From the NCBI RefSeq assembly GCF_013318015.2, contig NZ_CP115842.1:1859001-1923000 (forward strand): 64,000 nucleotides of DNA. The letters are read 5' to 3'. This document shows positions 27,018-35,532 of the stretch, piece after piece. The DNA is from Agrobacterium tumefaciens (lineage in GTDB: Bacteria > Pseudomonadota > Alphaproteobacteria > Rhizobiales > Rhizobiaceae). Made by a program: the position numbers and the translations under genes. The first letter of the stretch is position 1, and each line of letters begins with the position of its first letter. Below the pieces are notes generated by a model. It worked only from the letters and a program-made list of their open reading frames with translations, was not told the DNA's origin and did no database searches.

Positions 27018-28070
27018 ATGGCTCACGTTACTCTCTCCGACATCCGCAAAAACTATGGCGCGGTCAAAACCATTCACGGCATCGATCTAGCCATTATGGA
27101 CGGCGAGTTTGTTGTGCTTGTCGGGCCTTCCGGCTGCGGCAAGTCGACCCTTTTGCGGATGATAGCCGGTCTCGAAACGATTACCGGCGGTGAGCTCAGG
27201 ATTGGCGAACGGGTCGTCAACGATCTCGATCCCAAGGACCGCGATATTGCCATGGTATTCCAGTCCTATGCCCTATATCCGCATATGACGGTGGCCAGCA
27301 ATATGGGCTTTTCGCTGGAGCACCGCGGTTCCAGCAAGCAGGAAATTGCTGAAAAGGTGAACTGGGCAGCGGATATTCTTGGCCTTGCGCAACTGCTCGA
27401 CCGTTATCCGCGCCAGCTTTCCGGCGGCCAGCGCCAGCGTGTTGCGATGGGCCGGGCCATTGTTCGCAATCCGCAGGTGTTCCTGTTCGATGAGCCCCTG
27501 TCCAACCTTGATGCGAAGTTGCGCGTCGTCATGCGCGGCGAGATCAAGGCGCTGCACCAGAAGCTGAAGACCACCACGATCTATGTGACGCACGACCAGG
27601 TCGAGGCGATGACGATGGCCGACAGGGTCGTGGTTCTCAATGGCGGCAGGGTCGAGCAGATCGGCACGCCGCTCGAACTTTACGACCGCCCGGCAAATCA
27701 GTTCGTTGCGGGCTTCATCGGTTCGCCATCGATGAACTTCCTGACAGGCGCGATAACTGAAAGAGGTTTTGAAACGGCAGGTATCGTGTTGCCCTTGCCA
27801 GTTTCCGCGGCCGGCTTCGTCGGCAAACAGGCCGTTTACAGCATCCGCCCGGAACACTTCCTGCTTGATGCCGGCGGCGTGCCTGCCGAGATAATGCTGG
27901 TTGAACCATTAGGATCGGAAACGCAGGTCACCATGAAACTCGGCGGTTCCAAGGTGCTCGGCGTCTTTCGGGAACGTATAGGGCAGGCAGTCGGCGACAG
28001 CATCATGGTCTCGCCGACGCTTAACTGCGTTCATCTGTTTTCGAGTGAAGACGGAGCACGGCTGAACTGA
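27018..28070 (+). CDS. Sugar ABC transporter ATPase (MsmK/UgpC/MalK-like)
   Basis: A 350-residue ABC ATPase with Walker [11 protein letters not shown]-loop [12 protein letters not shown], signature [15 protein letters not shown], Walker [17 protein letters not shown] and switch His in [12 protein letters not shown]-terminal TOBE/MalK regulatory domain (from about residue 235) contains GSPSMNFL and [11 protein letters not shown] 27018 is used rather than the adjacent TTG 27015. It is the last gene of the LacI operon and energises sugar import. Convergent hairpins follow. Confidence 0.95.
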   Translation: MAHVTLSDIRKNYGAVKTIHGIDLAIMDGEFVVLVGPSGCGKSTLLRMIAGLETITGGELRIGERVVNDLDPKDRDIAMVFQSYALYPHMTVASNMGFSLEHRGSSKQEIAEKVNWAADILGLAQLLDRYPRQLSGGQRQRVAMGRAIVRNPQVFLFDEPLSNLDAKLRVVMRGEIKALHQKLKTTTIYVTHDQVEAMTMADRVVVLNGGRVEQIGTPLELYDRPANQFVAGFIGSPSMNFLTGAITERGFETAGIVLPLPVSAAGFVGKQAVYSIRPEHFLLDAGGVPAEIMLVEPLGSETQVTMKLGGSKVLGVFRERIGQAVGDSIMVSPTLNCVHLFSSEDGARLN

Positions 28071-28075
28071 TCACG

Positions 28076-28148
28076 AGGCCCTCTGCCTCTTGCGCGGGCC
28101 GAGGGCCTGATCAGATACTGGACTGCCAGGGAAAACCTCGCAGTCCAG
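28076..28148. terminator. Two hairpins between convergent operons
   Basis: AGGCCCTC (28076-28083) pairs with GAGGGCCT (28101-28108), and CTGGACTGC (28118-28126) pairs with GCAGTCCAG (28140-28148). They lie between the sugar importer (rightward) and the peptide-class transporter (leftward), where bidirectional termination is expected. Neither has a strong T run. Confidence 0.45.
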
Positions 28149-28178
28149 CTGTTCCAATGGCTCACCCCATGACGGCTT

Positions 28179-28916
28179 TCAAAGAAAGCTGCTTTCGAAG
28201 AGTTCGCCTGAATAGGCCGCGTGGGTGATGCCCGCTTCAAGATCGGCCTTGGTCAACTCATCGACGAAGACACCATTCTGCATGACCAGAACGCGGTCGC
28301 ACATATGGGCTATAACCGACAGGTCGTGGCTGACGAGAACGAAGGTGAGGTTCTGCTCGTCGCGCTGATCGGCCAGCAGGTTCAGGATTTCCGCCTGAAT
28401 GGAGACGTCGAGAGCGGATGTCGGCTCGTCGAGAAGCAGGATCGGCGGCTCGAGGATAAGCGCGCGGGCGATCGCAACACGCTGACGCTGGCCTCCGGAC
28501 AGTTCGTGCGGGAAGCGCTCGGCAAAATGCGCGGGCAGGCCAACCTGCTGCAGCGTGGCCGGAACCTTCGACCAGCCGTCACCAAGCCCCATGGAGCGGA
28601 TCGGTTCGGCAAGAGCCCGGCCGATGCGGTGGCGCGGGTGCAGGGAACCATAGGGGTCCTGGAACACCATCTGCGCAAGCTTCAGCTCGTCGCGGCTACG
28701 CACTTTGCCTACAGGCTTGCCTTCGAAAGAGATCGATCCGGTCCAGCCGGATTCCAGGCCGGCAAGCGATCGCAGCAATGTCGACTTGCCGCAACCGCTT
28801 TCGCCAACGATGCCGAGTGTCTCGCCTCGGCTGACCCGAAAGCTGACGTCGCGCACGACGTGATTGCGGGTTTCCTTCGTGCCGTAGACGACATCCAGCT
28901 TGTCTACCGTGATCAT
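28179..28916 (-). CDS. Peptide/nickel-class ABC transporter ATPase (DppF/OppF-like)
   Basis: A 245-residue ATPase with Walker A GESGCGKST, QMVFQDPYGSLHPRHRIGRAL (the OppF/DppF hallmark), signature [15 protein letters not shown], Walker B LLLDEPTSALD and switch His in LVSHDLSVI. ATG 28916 is chosen, overlapping the upstream DppD-like stop (ATGA); a longer frame runs into that gene. It lacks the C-terminal oligopeptide extension of many OppF proteins. It is the last gene of a leftward permease-permease-ATPase-ATPase operon. Confidence 0.92.
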   Translation of the reverse strand: MITVDKLDVVYGTKETRNHVVRDVSFRVSRGETLGIVGESGCGKSTLLRSLAGLESGWTGSISFEGKPVGKVRSRDELKLAQMVFQDPYGSLHPRHRIGRALAEPIRSMGLGDGWSKVPATLQQVGLPAHFAERFPHELSGGQRQRVAIARALILEPPILLLDEPTSALDVSIQAEILNLLADQRDEQNLTFVLVSHDLSVIAHMCDRVLVMQNGVFVDELTKADLEAGITHAAYSGELFESSFL

Positions 28917-29758
28917 CGCATCACCTCCGCATCGATTGCCTGGCGATCCAGCACCTTGAGGCGCCGGACCGGATTGCGGGGATCGGGCATGGCCGCGATC
29001 AGGCCCCGTGTATAGGGGTGTTGCGCATCTTCGAGCTTGGAAAGCGTCTCCACGACGCGTCCGCCATACATGACCAGCACGCGTTCGCAAAAGGCCGCGA
29101 CCATGCGGATATCGTGACTGATGAGGATGAGGCCCGAATTGTTTTCGCGCACCATCTCGTCCAGAAGCAGAAGGACATCCTTGCGGACGCTGACATCGAG
29201 TGCTGAGGTCGGTTCGTCGGCGATGACCAGCTTGGGTTTGGCAAGCAGCATCATGGCGATCATCACGCGCTGTCCCATGCCGCCTGAAATCTGGTGGGGA
29301 TAAAGCCCCATCACGCGGTCAGGATCGTTGATGCGCACGCGCAGCAGCATGTCGCGCGCGGCATTTCTGGCGGCCTTGCCCTTGAGGGCCAGATGCAGCT
29401 CGGCCGCTTCCGCCACCTGCTTTCCGATCGGCAGGACCGGATTGAGGGAATAACGCGGGTCCTGCATGATGAGCGCCATCTCGCTGCCGCGGATCGCACC
29501 CATCTGGCGCTCGGATTTTTCAAGCAGCGGTTCGGAGAGGAAATCCATCCGTTCTGCCGTCACCGTGGCGCTCTTGGGCAGAAGGCGCATGGCGGCACGA
29601 CCGGTTGTGGACTTTCCGGACCCGGATTCGCCGACGATACCGACACGCTCGCGTCCAACGTCGAAGTTGACATTGGAGACGGCGGGGATGGCGTTGCGGC
29701 CAAAGCGAACGTTAAGATCGCGGACCGAAAGAATGGGAGAGCTATCAGGAACGGGCAT
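28913..29758 (-). CDS. Peptide/nickel-class ABC transporter ATPase (DppD/OppD-like)
   Basis: A 281-residue ATPase with Walker A GESGSGKST, ALIMQDPRYSLNPVLPIGKQ, signature ISGGMGQRVMIAMMLL and Walker B VIADEPTSALDVS. The C-terminal HPYTRGLIAAMPDP is the family's oligopeptide/ATPase C-terminal motif start. It begins at ATG 29758 (MPVPDSS), overlapping the permease end by 14 bp. It partners the DppF-like ATPase. Confidence 0.92.
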   Translation of the reverse strand: MPVPDSSPILSVRDLNVRFGRNAIPAVSNVNFDVGRERVGIVGESGSGKSTTGRAAMRLLPKSATVTAERMDFLSEPLLEKSERQMGAIRGSEMALIMQDPRYSLNPVLPIGKQVAEAAELHLALKGKAARNAARDMLLRVRINDPDRVMGLYPHQISGGMGQRVMIAMMLLAKPKLVIADEPTSALDVSVRKDVLLLLDEMVRENNSGLILISHDIRMVAAFCERVLVMYGGRVVETLSKLEDAQHPYTRGLIAAMPDPRNPVRRLKVLDRQAIDAEVMR

Positions 29759-30644
29759 GACGCGGATCCAGTAGGTCGCGCAGCGTATCGCCAGCGATGT
29801 TGAAGGCAAGGCTCGTCAAAAGGATCGCGATGCCGGGCATGACGGCGACCCACCAGTAATCGAGCATGAATTTACGGCCGCTGGAAATCATCGCCCCCCA
29901 TTCGGGAAGCGGCGGCTGCGCGCCAAGACCGAGGAAGCCAAGCGAGGCGGCCGTCAGGATGATACCGGCCATATTCAACGTCAGTCTGACGATGACCGAA
30001 GGAATGCACATCGGCGCGATATAAAGAAACAGGATGCGCATCGGCGAGGCCCCGTAGAGGCGTGCGGCCGCAACATAGTCGGTGTTGCGCACGACCAGCG
30101 CTTCGGCCCGCGCCAGACGCGCGATGGGCGGCCAGGCGGTCAGCGAGATCGCGATGATTGCGGTGCCGAGACCGGCTCCCATTGCAGCAGCAAAGGCAAG
30201 TGCCAGAACGAGCGAAGGGAAGGAAAGGACAATATCGGTCGCGCGCATCAGAATGGCGTCGGTTCTGCCGCCGAAGAAACCGGCCATGACACCGATTGCA
30301 AGGCCGATAGGGCCGACGATGACCGAGACCGACAAGACGGTCTGGATCGTGATGCGGGTGCCATAGACGAGGCGGCTGAAAATGTCTCGGCCAAATTCGT
30401 CGGTTCCCGCCAGATGCGCCCAGCTGGGAGGCTGAAGCGCATTGTCGAGCACCTGGCGCACCGGATCATATGGCGCAATCAGGGGAGCGAAAATGGCAAC
30501 CACGACCAGAATGGCGAGAATGGCAAAGCCGAACATTCCAAGCGGCTCGTCGCCAAGCTTCCGCAGCGTCCGCGCCGTCGTTGTGGATATCCGAGACAAC
30601 GCGCTGCGGCTCCGCACGGGAGTGTTCTGAGTTATATCGGTCAT
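29745..30644 (-). CDS. Peptide/nickel-class ABC permease (DppC/OppC-like)
   Basis: A 299-residue permease with the OppC_N segment (FGFAILAILVVVAIFAPLIAPYDP), HLAGTDEFGRDIFSRLVYGTR (diagnostic for DppC) and the EAA-type loop TDYVAAARLYGASPMRIL. It has about six transmembrane helices. ATG 30644 overlaps the DppB-like stop by 4 bp. It is inferred to carry the same substrate as the SBP encoded at 33705-35291. Confidence 0.93.
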   Translation of the reverse strand: MTDITQNTPVRSRSALSRISTTTARTLRKLGDEPLGMFGFAILAILVVVAIFAPLIAPYDPVRQVLDNALQPPSWAHLAGTDEFGRDIFSRLVYGTRITIQTVLSVSVIVGPIGLAIGVMAGFFGGRTDAILMRATDIVLSFPSLVLALAFAAAMGAGLGTAIIAISLTAWPPIARLARAEALVVRNTDYVAAARLYGASPMRILFLYIAPMCIPSVIVRLTLNMAGIILTAASLGFLGLGAQPPLPEWGAMISSGRKFMLDYWWVAVMPGIAILLTSLAFNIAGDTLRDLLDPRHARS

Positions 30645-31669
30645 CGAGCGACCTCCCGTGTCCGCGGGTCAAGCGTGGTGTAGGCCACGTCTGCGAGGAA
30701 GTTGAGCATCATGAAGATGAAGCCGATGACGATCGTGGCTGCGAGGATCGCATTCATGTCACCAATAAGCAGTGCATTCGTCATGTATTGTCCGATGCCG
30801 GGCCAGGAAAAGACGATTTCGGTCACAACGGCGCCTTCCAGCAGGTTGCCATAGGAGATGGCGAGAACGGTGATCAGCTGCACCGCGATATTCGGCAGTA
30901 CATGGCGGGTTACGGTGCGCGCCGGGCTGACGCCTTTCGCACGCGCCGCAATCACGTAATCCTGGCTAAGCTGTTCGAGGGTGAAGGCGCGGGTCATGCG
31001 GGTAATGTAGGCCATTGCCATATAGGCAAGGATGATCGCCGGCAGCATGATATGCGCGAGCGCATTCCAGAAAATCTCTGTCTCACCTGCGAGAAGAGTG
31101 TCGACCAGCATCAGCCCTGTTCTCGGCTCCACGAGGCCTTCGTAAAAGACGTCCACGCGACCGGGCCCGGCGACAAGGTTGAGATTCGCATAAAAAATCA
31201 CGAGCCCGACGATACCGAACCAGAATACGGGTATCGAATGCCCCACCAGCGCAAAGACACGTGCGAACTTGTCGATGAACGTGTCGCGAAACAGGGCCGC
31301 GGCGAGACCGAGCGGGACGCCGATGACGGTGGAGATGATGATTGCCAGCGTTGCAAGCTCAAGCGTCGCCGGGAAGGCTTGCGCCAGGTCCCGCGTTACC
31401 GGGTTTCCGGTCAGGATAGCTATACCGAAATCGCCGTGCAGCAGGCCGCGGAGATAGATGAAAAACTGCTGGTAGAGAGGGAGATCAAGCCCAAGCCGAG
31501 CCCGCATGGCTTCATAGGCCTTGGGATCTGCAAGCTCACCGACGATTGCCCCGACCGGATCGGTCGGCATCACCCGGCCAATGATGAAGGTGATGCAGAG
31601 CAGGATGAAGAGGCTGACGACAAGTTGCAGGAAGCGATGTCCAAGCCCGCGCAATGAAATTTCAGTCAT
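30641..31669 (-). CDS. Peptide/nickel-class ABC permease (DppB/OppB-like)
   Basis: A 342-residue permease starting TEISLRGLGHRFLQLVVSLFILL, with RARLGLDLPLYQQFFIYLRGLLHGDFG (DppB hallmark) and the EAA loop QDYVIAARAKGVSPARTVTRHVLPN. ATG 31669 is chosen; a GTG at 31687 would add six residues. It is the first gene of the leftward operon. The 205-bp gap to the divergent GntR gene holds an ATGACGT inverted repeat likely to serve as an operator. Confidence 0.92.
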   Translation of the reverse strand: MTEISLRGLGHRFLQLVVSLFILLCITFIIGRVMPTDPVGAIVGELADPKAYEAMRARLGLDLPLYQQFFIYLRGLLHGDFGIAILTGNPVTRDLAQAFPATLELATLAIIISTVIGVPLGLAAALFRDTFIDKFARVFALVGHSIPVFWFGIVGLVIFYANLNLVAGPGRVDVFYEGLVEPRTGLMLVDTLLAGETEIFWNALAHIMLPAIILAYMAMAYITRMTRAFTLEQLSQDYVIAARAKGVSPARTVTRHVLPNIAVQLITVLAISYGNLLEGAVVTEIVFSWPGIGQYMTNALLIGDMNAILAATIVIGFIFMMLNFLADVAYTTLDPRTREVAR

Positions 31670-31807
31670 CGCAAATCGCACTTCCACGAGAAAACGCTGT
31701 CAGCGATGCCACTTTTTGAACGGCTCGCCGCAGACGAGCAATTCTACCCTGCAAAAACTTTTGATGGTACTTCATCCCAACTCCTCCCTGAGCTAACATG
31801 AAAACAT

Positions 31808-31834
31808 ATGACGTAACGCCACGTCATCATATGA
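31808..31834. promoter_or_regulatory. GntR-type operator in the divergent promoter region
   Basis: ATGACGT-N6-ACGTCAT (31808-31827) is a perfect inverted repeat. It overlaps GTCATCATATGA (31823-31834), whose reverse complement TCATATGATGAC recurs at 32620-32631 before the mannonate dehydratase gene. The repetition at both promoters suggests binding by the GntR regulator between them. Confidence 0.55.
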
Positions 31835-31874
31835 GTAACGAAGGGATTCGTTTTCTGCAAGAGGGAAGAGTGGC

Positions 31875-32588
31875 ATGATGGGCGATAGGGAAAAGCCGCG
31901 GGAGCGGCGGGCACAACAGATCATCGATAATCTCAGTGCAGAAATTCGCAGTGGAAAACTGAAGAACGGCGATCAGCTTCCCACGGAACCGCAGCTTGAG
32001 CGCACCTACGGCGTGAGCCGCACAGTGGTTCGCGAGGCGATCGCGGATCTGCGCTCTTCCGGCTATGTCATTCCCATCCATGGCAAGGGCGTGTTCGTCA
32101 GCAATGTCAGCGAGTGGGCGGGTGTGAAGCTGACGCAATCCGAAGTTGGCACAATTGCAGAAACGCTGGAAATGCTTGAGTTTCGGCTCGCAACCGAAGG
32201 CGAAGCAGCGGCAATTGCCGCCTATCGCCGCACAGCCCAGCAGGAAGCGGCAATTTCCGCAGCCCATCGGAAAATGGGCCGGGCCATCGATGCGGGCGAA
32301 AGCACCGTCAGTGCCGATTACGAGTTTCACACGGCCATTGCGATAGCGACCAACAACCGGTTCTATCTCGAGGCACTGCGCCAGTTCGGGTCACGCTCGA
32401 TACCGCGCGGTCAGTTTCCAACCCTGCCGGAGACGGGCGACGCGGATTATCTGCGCAAAGTGCAGGCCGAGCATGAGGCAATCCTGCGCGCCATCGTAGA
32501 GCAGGATCCGGATGCCGCGCGGAAAGCCATGCGCGATCATATGCTTGCGAGCCAGCGTCGATACAGGTTGCTTTCCGAGGCGCAATAG
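31875..32588 (+). CDS. GntR-family regulator, FadR/UxuR-like
   Basis: A 237-residue regulator. The winged HTH is near residues 12-75 (IRSGKLKNGDQLPTEPQLER, VSRTVVREAIADLRSSGYV). The all-helical FCD effector domain has the metal/ligand residues in DYEFHTAIA and EHEAILRAI. FadR-subfamily regulators of this kind often respond to sugar acids such as glucuronate or fructuronate. ATG 31875 follows GAGGGAAGAG; a second ATG is adjacent. It lies between the divergent transporter operon and a mannonate dehydratase gene, so a uronate-related inducer is likely. Confidence 0.9.
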   Translation: MMGDREKPRERRAQQIIDNLSAEIRSGKLKNGDQLPTEPQLERTYGVSRTVVREAIADLRSSGYVIPIHGKGVFVSNVSEWAGVKLTQSEVGTIAETLEMLEFRLATEGEAAAIAAYRRTAQQEAAISAAHRKMGRAIDAGESTVSADYEFHTAIAIATNNRFYLEALRQFGSRSIPRGQFPTLPETGDADYLRKVQAEHEAILRAIVEQDPDAARKAMRDHMLASQRRYRLLSEAQ

Positions 32589-32618
32589 CATCTCGACACT
32601 CATCTTATTTCGTGCGAT

Positions 32619-32631
32619 GTCATATGATGAC
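32619..32631 (+). promoter_or_regulatory. Second GntR-type operator, upstream of uxuA-like gene
   Basis: GTCATATGATGAC lies 25 bp before the ATG at 32656. Twelve of its bases match the reverse complement of 31823-31834. Placed between the regulator and the dehydratase gene, it could control an internal promoter. Confidence 0.5.
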
Positions 32632-32655
32632 TAGCATGGAGTGAGGAGAGAATCG

Positions 32656-33636
32656 ATGTATGTCGGCACCCAGGTGACAGCGCGCGATGACGAGGATTTC
32701 AAGGTTTGGGCGCAGCTTGGCGTCAAGAATATCAACGCCGATCCGCCTGGTGCACCCGCAAGCTGGACCTTTGAGGATTTTGAGCGCCACCGTGACAAGG
32801 TCGAGAGCTTTGGCCTCGTGCTCGACATGGTGCAATTGCCGTTGCCATCAAGGCCGATCGAACAGGCATCGTTTCCCGATATCCTGCTTGCCGGGCCAGA
32901 ACGCGACCGGCAGATCGATGCCGTCTGCAGAATGATTGAGGATATCGCCAGGGCCGGCATCCCGGCGGCGAAATATAACCTCAATCTCATCGGCATCCCG
33001 CGTACTGAAATGGAGCGCGGGCGTGGTGGTTCGCTCAATGAAGCCTGGCGATGGGACAAGGCGGACCATGATGCGGCTCCGGGCCTTGCCGGTGTTCTAT
33101 CCGAGGACGAAAACTGGGAACGCATCGACTATTTCCTCGAACGCGTGGTGCCGGTTGCCGAAAGCAACAAGGTCCGGCTCGCCTGCCATCCGCATGACCC
33201 CTACACCCCGCCCGGCTACAAGGGTGTCACCCGGGTGCTCGGCACCGTCGAGGGCTTGAAGAAATTCGTGCAGATGCGGGAAAGCCCTTATCACGGACTG
33301 AATTTCTGCCAGGGATCGATCGGCGAGATGCTCGACAATCCGCGCGAGGAGATCGACGAGATCATCCGCTGGTTTGGCAGCCGCGACAAGATATTCAATG
33401 TCCATTTCCGCAACATCAGCGGCGGCAAGCTGTCTTTCATGGAAACGTTTCCCGACGAGGGTGACATGGACATGGTCCGTTCGCTGAAGCTCTACCATGA
33501 ACTCGGCTATCGCTACATGATCATGCCCGATCATGTGCCGACGATTGCGGGCCGCGATCCCGTCGGTGTCGCCTTTGCGTTTTGCTACGGCTACATCGCC
33601 GCGCTCATCGAGGCGCTTAATAACAACCATCTTTGA
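32656..33636 (+). CDS. uxuA: Mannonate dehydratase-family protein
   Basis: The family enzyme (TIM-barrel, PF03786) dehydrates D-mannonate to 2-keto-3-deoxygluconate in glucuronate breakdown. The visible core includes PAAKYNLNLIG, RLACHPHDPYTP, NFCQGSIGEM, NVHFRNISGGKLSFMETFPDEG and YMIMPDHVP, which hold the metal-binding Cys, His and Asp residues. At 326 residues it is somewhat shorter than E. coli UxuA (394). ATG 32656 is preceded by GAGGAGAG; a GTG at 32641 is the alternative. The transporter and GntR neighbours support a role in uronate use, but a related sugar acid is possible. Confidence 0.85.
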   Translation: MYVGTQVTARDDEDFKVWAQLGVKNINADPPGAPASWTFEDFERHRDKVESFGLVLDMVQLPLPSRPIEQASFPDILLAGPERDRQIDAVCRMIEDIARAGIPAAKYNLNLIGIPRTEMERGRGGSLNEAWRWDKADHDAAPGLAGVLSEDENWERIDYFLERVVPVAESNKVRLACHPHDPYTPPGYKGVTRVLGTVEGLKKFVQMRESPYHGLNFCQGSIGEMLDNPREEIDEIIRWFGSRDKIFNVHFRNISGGKLSFMETFPDEGDMDMVRSLKLYHELGYRYMIMPDHVPTIAGRDPVGVAFAFCYGYIAALIEALNNNHL

Positions 33637-33704
33637 CTGTTTCAGGCCGGTTGGCGCACGTGGCGCTGCCGGCTTGCAATTACCGATCTGTAGGAGGAGC
33701 AGGT

Positions 33705-35291
33705 ATGAAAAAATCAATGATCCGTCTCGCATTCACCACCGTTCTGGGCGCCATGTTGGTGCAGGCGTCGCCGGTGGCGGCCAAGACCCCCAACGACCAG
33801 CTCGTCGTCGGGACGTCGCTTGCCCAGGTGCTGTCGCTAGACCCCCATCAGGCTACCGAAGCGAAAGCCAACGAAATCATGGCCAATCTTTACGATCGGC
33901 TGATCTCGGTTGATGGCTCGGGAAAGGTTTCGCCGCAGCTGGCAGAGCGCTGGGAGACAGATGACAAGGGCATCACGTTTCATCTTCGCGCCGCCAACTT
34001 TGCGTCGGGCAATCCCGTTACCTCCGCAGATGTGGTTTATTCGTTCAGCCGCCTTTTGAAGATGAATCAGGCGGCGGCCGCCAACCTCAAGCGCGTCGGT
34101 TACAACGCGGAAAATGTCGACAAGCTGGTGAGCGCCCCGGACGAAAAGACGGTCCGCATCGAACTGTCAGGGCAAACGACATCCGAACTGCTGCTCTATC
34201 GTCTGGCGATGGTCATTGCCAGCGTTGTCGACAGCAAGGAGCTCAAGTCCCATGAAGTTGACGGCGACTGGGGCAATGCGTGGCTGAGAACAAATTCCGC
34301 CGGTTCAGGCCCCTTCACCCTCAATCGCTGGTCGCCGAACGAAATCATCATTCTTGAGGCCAACAAGGACTATGTAGCCGGCAGCCCGAAAATGCGCCGC
34401 GTGATCGTGCGGCATGTACCGGAAAGCCAGGTGGAGCGCCTGATGCTGGAGCGAGGCGACATCGACATTGCCAGCGCGCTGACGGCATCCGACCTTGCGA
34501 CCTTCAACAACAAGGAAGGTTTTCAGATCCAGCGCGTGCCGACGGGTGGTTTCTACGTCCTGTCCATGAATGCTGGCAAGGAGCCTCTTTCCAACCCCAA
34601 GGTTCGCGAAGCGATTGCTTACGGCATCGACTACAAGGGAATGGAAAAGACCATCATGGGCCCCTATGGCAGGGCGCGCACCGTTCCTGTTCCGGAGAAT
34701 TTCGAATATGCCATTCCAAGCCCCGACTGGAAGCTTGATGTCGAGAAAGCGAAATCTCTCCTGAAGGAAGCCGGTTATGAGAATGGCTTCACGCTTAATC
34801 TGAAGACAATTGCCCAAACGCCGCGCATCGATCTTGCTACGGCCATCCAGGCATCGCTCAGCCAGGTCGGTATCAAGGTGAACATTCAGCAGGGTAACGG
34901 TTCGGACGTGATTGCCGCTCACCGTGCGCGGGACTTCGATCTGCTCATTCCGCAGACGGGCGCATATATGCCCAACGTCCTCGGCTCGATGGAGCAGTTC
35001 TCCAGTAACCCCGACAACTCGCTTGCTGCCAACAATGCCGGCAATTTCGTCTGGCGCTCTGCCTGGGACATTCCGGAACTGACGGCTCTGACCGCAAAGG
35101 CTTCCCTTGAGCCCGATGCCAAGAAACGTGGGGAAATCTACACCCAGATGCAGGAAATGTTCGTCGCGCAGAAGCCAGCGGTTCTGCCTCTCTTCGAGAG
35201 ATACGAGCCGATCGTTTTGACGTCGCGCGTCAAGGATTATGTCGGTCACCCAAGCCAGACGACGCGACTGGAAAACGTGACGAAGCAGTGA
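33705..35291 (+). CDS. Peptide-class ABC transporter, periplasmic binding protein (SBP family 5)
   Basis: A 528-residue protein with a signal peptide (KKSMIRLAFTTVLGAMLVQASPVAA). The family 5 layout is clear: LSLDPHQATEAKANEIMANLYDRL, SPQLAERWETDDKGITFHLR, NPVTSADVVYSFSRLL and NPKVREAIAYGIDYKGM. ATG 33705 follows AGGAGGAGC. It sits after the mannonate dehydratase gene, while its likely permeases and ATPases are divergent at 28179-31669. Family 5 proteins mostly bind peptides but some bind oligosaccharides, which the context here favours. A clear terminator follows. Confidence 0.9.
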   Translation: MKKSMIRLAFTTVLGAMLVQASPVAAKTPNDQLVVGTSLAQVLSLDPHQATEAKANEIMANLYDRLISVDGSGKVSPQLAERWETDDKGITFHLRAANFASGNPVTSADVVYSFSRLLKMNQAAAANLKRVGYNAENVDKLVSAPDEKTVRIELSGQTTSELLLYRLAMVIASVVDSKELKSHEVDGDWGNAWLRTNSAGSGPFTLNRWSPNEIIILEANKDYVAGSPKMRRVIVRHVPESQVERLMLERGDIDIASALTASDLATFNNKEGFQIQRVPTGGFYVLSMNAGKEPLSNPKVREAIAYGIDYKGMEKTIMGPYGRARTVPVPENFEYAIPSPDWKLDVEKAKSLLKEAGYENGFTLNLKTIAQTPRIDLATAIQASLSQVGIKVNIQQGNGSDVIAAHRARDFDLLIPQTGAYMPNVLGSMEQFSSNPDNSLAANNAGNFVWRSAWDIPELTALTAKASLEPDAKKRGEIYTQMQEMFVAQKPAVLPLFERYEPIVLTSRVKDYVGHPSQTTRLENVTKQ

Positions 35292-35319
35292 CTGCGAACC
35301 ACTAGACGGAAAACATGTG

Positions 35320-35349
35320 ACGGGCGGTGAATTTACCGCCCGTTTTTTT
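35320..35349 (+). terminator. Rho-independent terminator after the SBP gene
   Basis: ACGGGCGGT and ACCGCCCGT form a 9-bp perfect stem around a 5-6 nt loop, followed by TTTTTTT. It ends the GntR-uxuA-SBP transcription unit. Confidence 0.9.
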
Positions 35350-35532
35350 GTGGGTCCCCCGACTGCTTGCCAATTAAGACAGGGCCGCCGTGCGAACTAT
35401 TACGCCCGCATCCTTGAATTCTTGGGGTTTTCGCGATGGCTTTAGCGGGTTAGACCGTGCAGCGATCGACCCTTTCCCAGAGCGGGATTCCCAAACCCCG
35501 CTCGCTCACATTCCACTAAATGCGTTGGCACC

